Below, one piece after another: positions 5,919 through 12,533 of a DNA stretch of 21,550 bases. The position numbers and the translations under genes are program-made. The stretch's first letter is position 1. Every line of letters starts with the position of its first letter. The notes under the pieces are model-generated. The model was not told the DNA's origin. It saw nothing but the letters and a program-made list of their open reading frames with translations, and searched no databases. Source of the DNA: JAGLRQ01 sp965369805 (GTDB lineage: Bacteria > Auribacterota > UBA6266); contig CBDURG010000019.1 in NCBI GenBank assembly GCA_965369805.1, positions 1 to 21,550 on the forward strand. The letters run 5' to 3'.

Positions 5919-6029
5919 CTTCTTCTGTTTTTTTGAATTTAAATAATAAAAACAAGAATTCCAGTCCTCTTAGATCAGTTTTCTTTTTAGATTAGTACCA
6001 TTAGGAGCCAAACTATTTTGATTTGTTTG

Positions 6030-6407
6030 CTATTTGTATTGCAGGGCCTTTTCTATCTTGGCTATACGAATATTCTTTTCGATAGGCTTTACAAGAAAAT
6101 CAACAATACCCAGCTTGTACATCATCAGTTTATCCTTGTCTGTATCCAGGGCAGAGAGTGAAATAACAGGTATTCCGGCGCCTTCAGGGTCTTCATTCAA
6201 TCTTTCACACACCTCAACCCCGTCTATTTTGGGCATAATAATATCAAGTAAGATTATATCAGGTTTAAACTTTTGTACCTGTGAAATTATGTTTTCCGCG
6301 CTTGATAAGGCCATAACTTCGTATTTATCCGTCATCTCCAAGTTGATTTTTGTTATCTCAAGAAAATCTTTTTCGTCATCAACTATCATTACCCTTTTCT
6401 TTCCCAT
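6030..6407 (-). CDS. Single-domain response regulator (receiver only)
   Basis: A 125-aa stand-alone CheY-like receiver. The acidic pair is D10/D11, the phospho-acceptor is D55 in PDIILLDIIMP, the switch Ser is S85 and the conserved Lys is K107 in LVKP. There is no output domain, so it must signal through protein-protein contact or serve in a phosphorelay. It follows the histidine kinase gene with a single base between stop and start (TAATATG), and the kinase's last codons contain its AAGGAGGA ribosome site, so the two are translationally coupled. Position and spacing make it the cognate partner of that kinase. Its downstream target is not in the window. Confidence 0.94.
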   Translation of the reverse strand: MGKKRVMIVDDEKDFLEITKINLEMTDKYEVMALSSAENIISQVQKFKPDIILLDIIMPKIDGVEVCERLNEDPEGAGIPVISLSALDTDKDKLMMYKLGIVDFLVKPIEKNIRIAKIEKALQYK

Positions 6408-6408
6408 A

Positions 6409-9126
6409 TTATCCTCCTTCAGATAACTTAAATATCATAGTAAATTTTGTATTCTTCCCTTGTCTGCTCTCTACATTGATCAAGCCTTTGTGCATATCCA
6501 TTATACTCTTTGCAATCGAAAGTCCTAAGCCGGTTCCCTCGGCCCTGTTTTTTGTAGTAAAAAATGGGTCGAAAAGCTTTTTCATTGTTTCCTTATCCAT
6601 ACCTATACCCGTGTCTTCTATTTCTACAACCACCGTTTCTTCGCCAAGTTTAAAGATATCGTTTGCTCTATTTCCAACCCCGTTTTCCGGCTTATTGAAT
6701 CTTTTCAGATAAGATCGAATATAGAGTTCCCCCCCCTCAGGCATAGCATCAATCGCGTTATTAAACAAATCCACAAATACTTGTTCGATCTTTCCTCGAT
6801 CAATTGCAATTTTTGGTAAGTCTTTTGCCAATTTCTGAAGCACTTCGACACTCTTAATTTTTAACTTGTGTTCTACAAAATCAAGGGCAATCTTTATGAT
6901 CATATTTATTTCTTCGGTTTTCATTTCTAATTTCTCATCTCTAGAAAAATCAAGGAGTGCGCATATAATATTATCAGCTCTCTTAATATTGTTTTTCATC
7001 ATCTGAAGCAGTTCGCGTTGGTTCTTTTTGGCTGAAGGTATTTTCCCCTCAAAATAATTTATTCCCTGTAACACAATCCCCAGCGGATTCTTGACTTCAT
7101 GAGCTATGCCACTCGCCATCCTGCCAACTGCTTCCATCTTCTCGGCATGAATAAGTTGATGCTGGGTTTCTTTAAGTTTCGTGTGGGTTTTTTGCAGTTT
7201 CTCCTCCGTTTTTTTGCGATCGGTGATATCAAATACCCTTACCTGAAGCACTTCCCTACCACCCAGCACCATCGTATCAAGCAACACTTGGGCGGGAAAA
7301 TCGGTGCCGTTCAAACGTCGGTGTAAATGCTCAAACCGCGCAGTGCCGTCTTTTAGGGCACGTGCAATATTATTCTTAGCATAACTCATCGAATCGGTGC
7401 CGTCTAATTGAGTCGGAGGCGAAAAATCGGACGGATGTTTGCTGCAAAATTCCTCTTTGGTGGAACAACCGAAAAGTCGCAGCGTCGCATCATTACAATC
7501 AAAAAAACCTTTCTCATCAAGAAGCATTATCGCGTCACTCGATGAATTATACAGAGTTCGAACTTTAGCCTCGCTCTCCCTCAATGCCGTTTCCGCTTTT
7601 TTGCGTTTGGTGATGTCTTTAGCCACATAAACTATGCTCAGAATCTTTTCGCAATGTTTCCCTTTCTCTCTGTATGTCGGACAATCTTTTATCGATCCCT
7701 TAAAAGAGCAATCCGCGGTTTTTATCACCGCACCGCTTAAAAGTGCGGGAATTCTTCTGCCGTCTTTGCCCTTATAATTTATCTCATAGCCCTGTAAAAT
7801 ATCCTTCTCAATAAGTTTTTCAAATTGGGTTTCCTTAAGACGTATCCTTTCTTCTTCTGGAAACAAAAGGCTTACATTTTTTCCAATTAATTCTTCCTTC
7901 TTATATCCCAAAACAGCCAATGCTGTTTTATTAACTTTCACGATTTTTTCATCAGGATTTACCACAACCAGAATATCAGCCATATTGCTGACAATATTAT
8001 CAACATAATCTCTGGAAACAACGGTTTTCTTTAAGTCTCCTGTCATCTTGTCAAATGCCCGTGAAAGTTGGCCGATTTCATCTTTTGCATCAGTTCCTAC
8101 TTTATAATCCAGATTGCCGGAACCGATAATCTCGCTTCCTTTGTGCAGTATATGAATTGGATGGGAGAGAAACCTGCCGATAAAATTTCCAATTAACCAT
8201 ATCAACATAAGGGAAATTATTAGAATAGAAATTAGTAAAGATCTTATTTTTTGTAGCGGCTCCAAAACCTCTTTTTCATCAATTTCTGCTACAAGAAACC
8301 ATTGCATTGGATGTATATGGTCATGTGCGCCTAAAACCTTCATACCTCTATAATCTGTATAGATGAAAGGAGTGTACTCACGTTTTTCTACGTCATGTTT
8401 TTTAGTGCAGTCAAAACTTTTCCTTATGTTGCCGGTGTTAATTTTTTGTCTAAGAAAAGTATCTTTTTTAAAACGGGAAGGAGTTATCATGTAGCCGTAT
8501 TTATTTACCAGATATATCTCGCCGGTCTTCCCAAGCCCGGACACATCAGTAGTTATTCTACTTAATTCATCGAGATTACTCCTGCCGACAATTACCCCTA
8601 AAAATTTTCCTGTCTTGCTGTTTGTTATCGGCGCTGAAAAAGCCAGAGAAGATATTTTACTATGCGAAGATATATAAGCATCTTTAATAAAAGCGTTCTC
8701 TTTGGCACCCAAAAAGTAGGCGTCTGTACTTTTGTCCAGCCCTATCTCCGCCTCCTTATTTGAGTCAACAATTATTCCGTTTTTATCTAAAACAATGAGG
8801 TTGTAAACATATTTAAGGGCTTCAGTAGTATCGCTTAATCTCTTCTTGGCATCGTTTAACCTTTGTCCATAATCTTCATCGCTTTCGCTGGCTGACAACA
8901 ACCGGTGTATGACAATACTTTTTGATAATTGTATAACTGCGTCCTTCTTTGATTCCAGGAAAGTTTCTATGTGGCGGGCTCTTGATTGAACAGCTGTAAT
9001 AAGATGGTTAAATATTGCTGCCTTTCGATTTCCTTTCTCCATATGATAAATAATAGCTGTTGATAATACTGCCAAAACAATAACTGCAATAGAGAAAGAA
9101 ATGGATATTTTATTGGCTATTTTCAT
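6409..9126 (-). CDS. dCache-HAMP-PAS-PAS sensor histidine kinase
   Basis: A 905-aa membrane sensor. Order: TM1 (about 9-27); a periplasmic dCache-type ligand domain (about 35-290, with the typical GIIVDSN and GKTGEIYLVN segments); TM2 (about 296-318); HAMP (about 319-370); PAS1 (about 375-510); PAS2 (about 520-640); HisKA with H676 in GIAHEVKNPLG; and HATPase with the N-box FNNAIDAMPEGG, G1 DTGIGM and G2 GTGLGLSIAK. PAS1 contains a Cys-rich insert with C473, C482 and C492 before the IVYVAKDIT strand, which may bind a metal or cofactor. GGAGAC lies just before the ATG. It should autophosphorylate on H676 and pass phosphate to the receiver encoded next. The ligand is unknown. Confidence 0.95.
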   Translation of the reverse strand: MKIANKISISFSIAVIVLAVLSTAIIYHMEKGNRKAAIFNHLITAVQSRARHIETFLESKKDAVIQLSKSIVIHRLLSASESDEDYGQRLNDAKKRLSDTTEALKYVYNLIVLDKNGIIVDSNKEAEIGLDKSTDAYFLGAKENAFIKDAYISSHSKISSLAFSAPITNSKTGKFLGVIVGRSNLDELSRITTDVSGLGKTGEIYLVNKYGYMITPSRFKKDTFLRQKINTGNIRKSFDCTKKHDVEKREYTPFIYTDYRGMKVLGAHDHIHPMQWFLVAEIDEKEVLEPLQKIRSLLISILIISLMLIWLIGNFIGRFLSHPIHILHKGSEIIGSGNLDYKVGTDAKDEIGQLSRAFDKMTGDLKKTVVSRDYVDNIVSNMADILVVVNPDEKIVKVNKTALAVLGYKKEELIGKNVSLLFPEEERIRLKETQFEKLIEKDILQGYEINYKGKDGRRIPALLSGAVIKTADCSFKGSIKDCPTYREKGKHCEKILSIVYVAKDITKRKKAETALRESEAKVRTLYNSSSDAIMLLDEKGFFDCNDATLRLFGCSTKEEFCSKHPSDFSPPTQLDGTDSMSYAKNNIARALKDGTARFEHLHRRLNGTDFPAQVLLDTMVLGGREVLQVRVFDITDRKKTEEKLQKTHTKLKETQHQLIHAEKMEAVGRMASGIAHEVKNPLGIVLQGINYFEGKIPSAKKNQRELLQMMKNNIKRADNIICALLDFSRDEKLEMKTEEINMIIKIALDFVEHKLKIKSVEVLQKLAKDLPKIAIDRGKIEQVFVDLFNNAIDAMPEGGELYIRSYLKRFNKPENGVGNRANDIFKLGEETVVVEIEDTGIGMDKETMKKLFDPFFTTKNRAEGTGLGLSIAKSIMDMHKGLINVESRQGKNTKFTMIFKLSEGG

Positions 9127-9173
9127 GTGTCTCCGTTATGACACAGATCATCTGTATCATTCATAGAGTTCTT

Positions 9174-9569
9174 TCAACAGGTTTCTATTACTCTTTTGAT
9201 ATCCTCTGTTGCCACTATCCCATTGCTTCCAACGGAGTGGTCTATCTCCATTACAGCGACCACTGGCGTATCTTGAGCTCTTTTTGTAACCAACAAGTCC
9301 ATTGTACCGGCTTCGCAGTCAAGCATACCCTGATTAAAAGCGTCTCTTCTGGCTGAATCCAACTGCTCATCTATAAACACTAACTCCATTCCTTCCTCTT
9401 TAAAGAATTCTTTTTCCTGAGCAAGATAAAAAAGTCCATAGCCAATCCATTCCTGAAAAGCGATGTTGATTTTTTCAAGCTTTGCTTCTTCCGGCCGGCC
9501 CGTACACCCAGCCATCAAAAAAGTTATCACTATAACAACCACTGCTAAACCGAATATTGCTCTTATCAC
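9174..9569 (-). pseudogene. Truncated NMT1/SsuA-like substrate-binding lipoprotein
   Basis: The frame encodes 131 aa from a GTG at 9569, which has GAGGAG 6 bases upstream; an in-frame TTG at 9587 lacks such a site. It starts with a hydrophobic export signal ending in LMAGC, a lipobox, then the N-terminal lobe of an ABC-type periplasmic binding protein (KINIAFQEWIGYGLFYLAQE, FFKEEGMELVFI), typical of the NMT1/THI5/SsuA family. Family members are usually about 300-350 aa; here the chain stops right after ATEDIKRVIE, with no continuation in other frames before the kinase gene. It is therefore either a decayed transporter subunit or a one-lobe sensor protein. It sits 47 bases upstream of the histidine kinase and may be cotranscribed with it. 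Confidence 0.7.
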
Positions 9570-9607
9570 ATCATTCTCCTCTATCAACTTTCTATTTGCC
9601 TATTACC

Positions 9608-10165
9608 TCAACGCCTACCCCCAAATCTACCTTTTCTGCCACGATTAGATTTACGTTCTTGCGTTTTAACTTTCTTTGCCGCCTTTTTTTCATCTGACAT
9701 ACTATTCCATTTAGCCTTGTGTTCTTGTATCTTAACTTTTTTTGCTGCCTTTTTTTCATCTGACATACTATTCCATTTAGCCTTGTGTTCTTCCATCTTA
9801 GCTTTCCTTGCTGCCTTTTTTTCATCTGACTTATTATTCCATTTATCCTTGTGTTCTTCTATCTTAGCTTTCATTGCTGCCTTTTTTTCATCTGACATAC
9901 TATTCCATTTAGCGTTACGTTCTTCCATCATAGCTTTCCTTGCTTGCCAACGCTTTGCCATTTGTTGTTGTTGTTCAGCGTTAGAAGCTTCATAACGCTT
10001 TCTTAAATATTCATCCTTCTCTAAAGCTTCCTCAAAGCTATTTACCATATGCCGCGCGTCACGCAATCCTATCTTAGAAACGCTAGACTCATCCCCCGCG
10101 TAACATTTTCCTGTAATAGACAACATCAAAAGACTAAAAACAATCACCAAAAACACTTGTTTCAT
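9608..10165 (-). CDS. Secreted basic helical protein with four 22-residue repeats
   Basis: A 185-aa protein with a Sec signal peptide (residues 1-23, ending KCYA before GDES). Residues 35-85 form a Gln/Glu/Arg-rich helix, and residues 86-173 are four tandem 22-residue units of the pattern KWNxMSDEKKAAxKxKxxEHKx. The tail is very basic (RGRKGRFGGRR). No enzymatic motif is visible; it resembles Lys/Glu-rich helical periplasmic proteins of the CpxP/Spy or DUF3106 style only in general character. An AAAAAAGGAGC ribosome site precedes the ATG. It ends 38 bases before the truncated lipoprotein gene, so the four genes 10165 to 6030 may form one transcript. An extended basic rod binding anionic polymer or membrane is an inference. 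Confidence 0.8.
   Translation of the reverse strand: MKQVFLVIVFSLLMLSITGKCYAGDESSVSKIGLRDARHMVNSFEEALEKDEYLRKRYEASNAEQQQQMAKRWQARKAMMEERNAKWNSMSDEKKAAMKAKIEEHKDKWNNKSDEKKAARKAKMEEHKAKWNSMSDEKKAAKKVKIQEHKAKWNSMSDEKKAAKKVKTQERKSNRGRKGRFGGRR
9647..9910 (-). repeat. Four tandem 66-bp coding repeats
   Basis: The period is exactly 66 bases, seen for example as CATCTGACAT-like starts at 9691, 9757, 9823 and 9889. Each unit encodes 22 residues. The last two protein units (residues 130-173) are nearly identical, which suggests recent unit duplication. Confidence 0.9.
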
Positions 10166-10235
10166 GATACGCTCCTTTTTTGACTGTTAAAAAGCAGTCT
10201 CAGAATCACCGAGGTTACTTGTATTGAATGCCGCT

Positions 10236-10265
10236 ATAATACTAAATTTGGTTGTTTTAAATCAA
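10236..10265 (-). promoter_or_regulatory. Probable promoter of the repeat-protein gene
   Basis: Minus-strand TTGATT (10260-10265) and TATTAT (10236-10241), 18 bases apart. The leader of about 64 bases ends with a small hairpin (GACTG/CAGTC) before the ribosome site. Confidence 0.45.
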
Positions 10266-10517
10266 GCAAAATTGAAAGTGGGGGAAGCGCCGCGTATTTG
10301 TTATAAATAGGGAGAACAGTCCGCGAAGGGGGCAGGCCTCACTCTTTACAATTTTGGCTTCCCGGGTTAGTCGATGTTGATAACAGGTGCTATGTATCTT
10401 TTGTGTAAATATGTAGACCCGCTCTCAGATTATAACTAGTTAGAAAGATTTGGGGGTTCTATTTCAAATATGTATAAAAGGAAGAAATTATATTCTCAAT
10501 AAAAATTCTCAGTTATT
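10266..10517. other. Intergenic region with degenerate repeat copy D
   Basis: No gene is evident. Bases 10355-10387 match the start of the repeat tail in copy A (3191-3223) at about 25 of 33 positions by my count, and TGGCTTCCC matches copy B exactly. The sequence before it (around 10330) is G-rich and may be a decayed hairpin 2. Nothing else is supported here. Confidence 0.5.
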
Positions 10518-10931
10518 TTATATTTGCTCAATAGTCCATTGATAAAATCTATTCACCTGCTTTATCATGTCCATAGCTTCACTTTTAATAAAATCCCTAT
10601 TTTCATAAGCAACAAGGTTTTTCTTAGCTATTATGCGCCTGGCTGTCTGGCTTTTTCGTGCCACATCTTTTATTCTGTTTCCGACCGAAGAAGTCAATAA
10701 ATCAACCACTGCCATATGCTTTTCTTCCGATGAACGTATACCGGAATGTTTGACTAATATCGCGTCTATTAACGAAATAACGGTATGAACGCCATTCAAA
10801 CCAACTGCATTCCAATTCTCTGACTTTTCGGCCTGATACATAGTCTGGTAAAATTCTTTTGCCTTTTTGAGATAGACAGAATAATCGGACTTTTCAACGG
10901 ATTTTGTTTTATATCGTCTCGCTGAACTCAT
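10518..10931 (-). CDS. HEPN-domain protein, putative toxin of an MNT/HEPN pair
   Basis: A 137-aa all-helical protein. Residues about 15-60 (YLKKAKEFYQTMYQAEKSENWNA) and the following helices fit the HEPN fold, and R66-x5-H72 in IRSSEEKHM matches the RX4-6H motif of HEPN RNases. It overlaps the nucleotidyltransferase gene by 4 bases (ATGA), the typical MntA/HepT arrangement of type VII toxin-antitoxin systems, in which the nucleotidyltransferase antitoxin AMPylates the HEPN RNase. The motif position is somewhat N-terminal compared with HepT, so RNase activity is not certain. It is read from the operator-controlled promoter upstream of its partner. Confidence 0.75.
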   Translation of the reverse strand: MSSARRYKTKSVEKSDYSVYLKKAKEFYQTMYQAEKSENWNAVGLNGVHTVISLIDAILVKHSGIRSSEEKHMAVVDLLTSSVGNRIKDVARKSQTARRIIAKKNLVAYENRDFIKSEAMDMIKQVNRFYQWTIEQI

Positions 10932-11551
10932 GCTAATATTCTTTCAATCGGTTCCCCATAGATTAACTGATGGTTTTCTAAAATGGAACTGATTATGGCC
11001 TGTTTTTTAATAAATTTTTTTCTAATTGCTGTTTTTGTTAAAATATAGGGCGAAATAGCAACGCTGAATTTTTTAGCCATATCGATACTCAATTTATTCA
11101 TCGCTTTATCAACTCTGGCTTTTCCAATCTTATCCTTCGCTATAATTACCAAATCAATATCGCTTCTTGATGTTTCCTCTTTTCGTGCGACACTGCCAAA
11201 TATGGCTATGGAAACAATTTTTTCCTTCTGTTGAAGTAAATCTCGTTTAATCAATAAAATTATATCTTTATACAGAGATCTTTCTTTTTTAAATAAAGGC
11301 TCAAGGAGTTCTTTAACAATATAATTATCCTCTTGAAGTTTGTATAAACTTGCGTTACCTTTTTTTCTTACGTTGATTAACCCTGCACTTTTCATTTCTT
11401 GTAGTGTTTTGTGCGTAGAAGAAGCACTCATGCCGATGCTTCTGGCAATACCCCTACCAGTATGTTCGTCTTTTTCAGAAAAAAGGAATCTTAAAATCTT
11501 TATTTTGGTTCCCTGTCGCAATATCGCATCCAAATTATCATGTATCTTCAT
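10928..11551 (-). CDS. wHTH-minimal nucleotidyltransferase fusion (putative antitoxin)
   Basis: A 207-aa protein with two domains. Residues 1-75 are a winged helix (GRGIARSIGMSASSTHKTLQ then LINVRKKGNASLYKL). Residues about 95-205 are a minimal nucleotidyltransferase with the exact GSX10DXD motif (G119-S120 to D131-x-D133). A third acidic residue is not obvious (SVAISPYI at the expected strand). The usual MntA antitoxin lacks a DNA-binding domain; the fusion implies that this protein both modifies its HEPN partner and represses its own promoter. A GGAGAGGG ribosome site precedes the ATG. The tandem palindromes just upstream are its probable operator. Confidence 0.85.
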   Translation of the reverse strand: MKIHDNLDAILRQGTKIKILRFLFSEKDEHTGRGIARSIGMSASSTHKTLQEMKSAGLINVRKKGNASLYKLQEDNYIVKELLEPLFKKERSLYKDIILLIKRDLLQQKEKIVSIAIFGSVARKEETSRSDIDLVIIAKDKIGKARVDKAMNKLSIDMAKKFSVAISPYILTKTAIRKKFIKKQAIISSILENHQLIYGEPIERILA

Positions 11552-11567
11552 AAAAATGCCCTCTCCA

Positions 11568-11605
11568 TGTTCATTCTATCGAACAAATGTTCTTTATATC
11601 GAACA
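11568..11605. promoter_or_regulatory. Tandem operator TGTTC-N8-GAACA, two copies
   Basis: Two inverted repeats of identical geometry: TGTTC (11568-11572) with GAACA (11581-11585), and TGTTC (11588-11592) with GAACA (11601-11605), separated by 2 bases and so repeating every 20 bp. Both spacers end in TATC. The array begins one base past the -10 box and covers the expected start site, as for an autorepressor. Confidence 0.85.
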
Positions 11606-11606
11606 T

Positions 11607-11635
11607 AGCATACACTACATCCAAAACGCTGTCAA
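11607..11635 (-). promoter_or_regulatory. Sigma70 promoter of the MNT/HEPN operon
   Basis: Minus-strand TTGACA (11630-11635), a 17-base spacer, TATGCT (11607-11612). The predicted start, near 11600, lies within the operator, leaving a leader of about 50 bases. Confidence 0.8.
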
Positions 11636-11693
11636 GGCATGATATTTCTAAAATAGGGAAAAAGAATGTGAAAAAAAGGATAGCTTGAGTCTA

Positions 11694-11746
11694 TCCGGTA
11701 AAACCGGACATTAAAAAAGCAGGAGACCATAAAAGCCTCCTGCTTT
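11694..11746. terminator. Composite repeat copy E (two hairpins), likely terminator
   Basis: Hairpin 1 TCCGGT-AAA-ACCGGA (11694-11708), then hairpin 2 AAAGCAGGAG (11716-11725) with CTCCTGCTTT (11737-11746). A short TTGGCTCC follows, as in the tail of other copies, and then the similarity ends. The T-tract is short (3), so termination may be weaker than at copies A and B. It marks the strand switch between the minus-strand left and the plus-strand right of the window. Confidence 0.65.
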
Positions 11747-11793
11747 AAACTTGGCTCCGCACACCAGATACAAAGCGCATTATACCATCCGCA

Positions 11794-12222
11794 ATGATTA
11801 AATTCCCTATTTATTTAAGATATGTAAAGCAACGGCTCTCGTTAGTCTTTGGAGAAGCTCCATATGGCATTAAGACTGATGCAAGGATAACCAAGAAACT
11901 GCTCAGAGATGCCAAACCTGTTAACTTCAGGCCTTCACCCCTGGTAGAGGCTATAAAATACGCTAAAGCCCTGAAAGAGCCTTCTATTGTGTCCAAAATG
12001 CAGGTTGCCAAGAGATTTGGTATATCAAGAGCAAGAGTATGTCAGATGCTTAATCTGCTTGAGCTGGATAAAAGGATTTTGAAATACCTTATGGAGCTTA
12101 AAAATCCTGAAGAAATTAACTATTTTACTGAAAGGAAGTTAAGGCCCCTTGCGATGCTTTCAGGGCAGGAGCAGATAGAGGGTTTTAGGGATCTTTTAAA
12201 AGGTTTTTCCATAATTGTTTGA
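11794..12222 (+). CDS. HTH (ParB/recombinase-type) domain protein, possibly a fragment
   Basis: The frame encodes 142 aa. The recognisable part is residues about 66-120: a helix-turn-helix (KMQVAKRFGISRARVCQMLN) followed by LLELDKRILKYL and FTERKLRPLA, the pattern of the KorB/ParB HTH also found as accessory segments beside site-specific recombinases. The N-terminal 60 residues are basic and not diagnostic. There is no credible ribosome site before the ATG, and no recombinase or ParB N-terminal catalytic box, so it may be the remnant of a longer gene. The next frame overlaps its stop, which could also mean a frameshift. It marks the start of the accessory region. Confidence 0.6.
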   Translation: MIKFPIYLRYVKQRLSLVFGEAPYGIKTDARITKKLLRDAKPVNFRPSPLVEAIKYAKALKEPSIVSKMQVAKRFGISRARVCQMLNLLELDKRILKYLMELKNPEEINYFTERKLRPLAMLSGQEQIEGFRDLLKGFSIIV

Positions 12223-12499
12223 TGAGAATAGTTTGCTTTGTACTGTAATTATATTATGTTGTTTATTATTGCAAGAAGAAACAACAAAGAAAAATAAAGA
12301 AGGCTACAAACTCACTTATTTTTCTGCAAAATGGGGTGATAAGTCTGTGTTTTTGCAGGGGAAATGCGGGGAATGTGATTTTGAAATGGATATTTCTTTT
12401 GAAAATTTCCCTACAGAAAAGGCAAGAGATGAGGCTTATAAGGTGTGGGTTGAGAGTTATTTGAAAGCTTTTAAAAACGGTAAATTGATGATAAAATAA
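12215..12499 (+). CDS. Small uncharacterised protein, start uncertain
   Basis: An open frame of up to 94 codons, beginning with a TTG that overlaps the previous stop. No ATG occurs in the first 55 codons. The first 20 residues are hydrophobic (LLCTVIILCCLLL) and may not be coding; the remainder (KEGYKLTYFSAKWGDKSVF...) has a normal soluble composition, a CGEC pair, and ends KNGKLMIK. I do not recognise a family. It could be the 3' part of a frameshifted gene begun by the upstream frame, or a short membrane-anchored protein. Confidence 0.4.
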   Translation: MFDENSLLCTVIILCCLLLQEETTKKNKEGYKLTYFSAKWGDKSVFLQGKCGECDFEMDISFENFPTEKARDEAYKVWVESYLKAFKNGKLMIK

Positions 12500-12533
12500 A
12501 AAATAGATTCCATAAAGAACTTAAGGATAATTT

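Noticed and set aside
9592..9825. 77-codon minus-strand frame full of KKRQQGKLR-type repeats
   Set aside because: It is the out-of-frame shadow of the 22-residue-repeat gene; the periodicity comes from the 66-bp DNA repeats.
9647..9910. Regular 66-bp repeats as a CRISPR array
   Set aside because: Units are contiguous with no variable spacers and lie in frame in a coding sequence.
11794..12222. The HTH gene as a full ParB partition protein
   Set aside because: The ParB N-terminal CTPase/nuclease motifs are absent and no parA is nearby.
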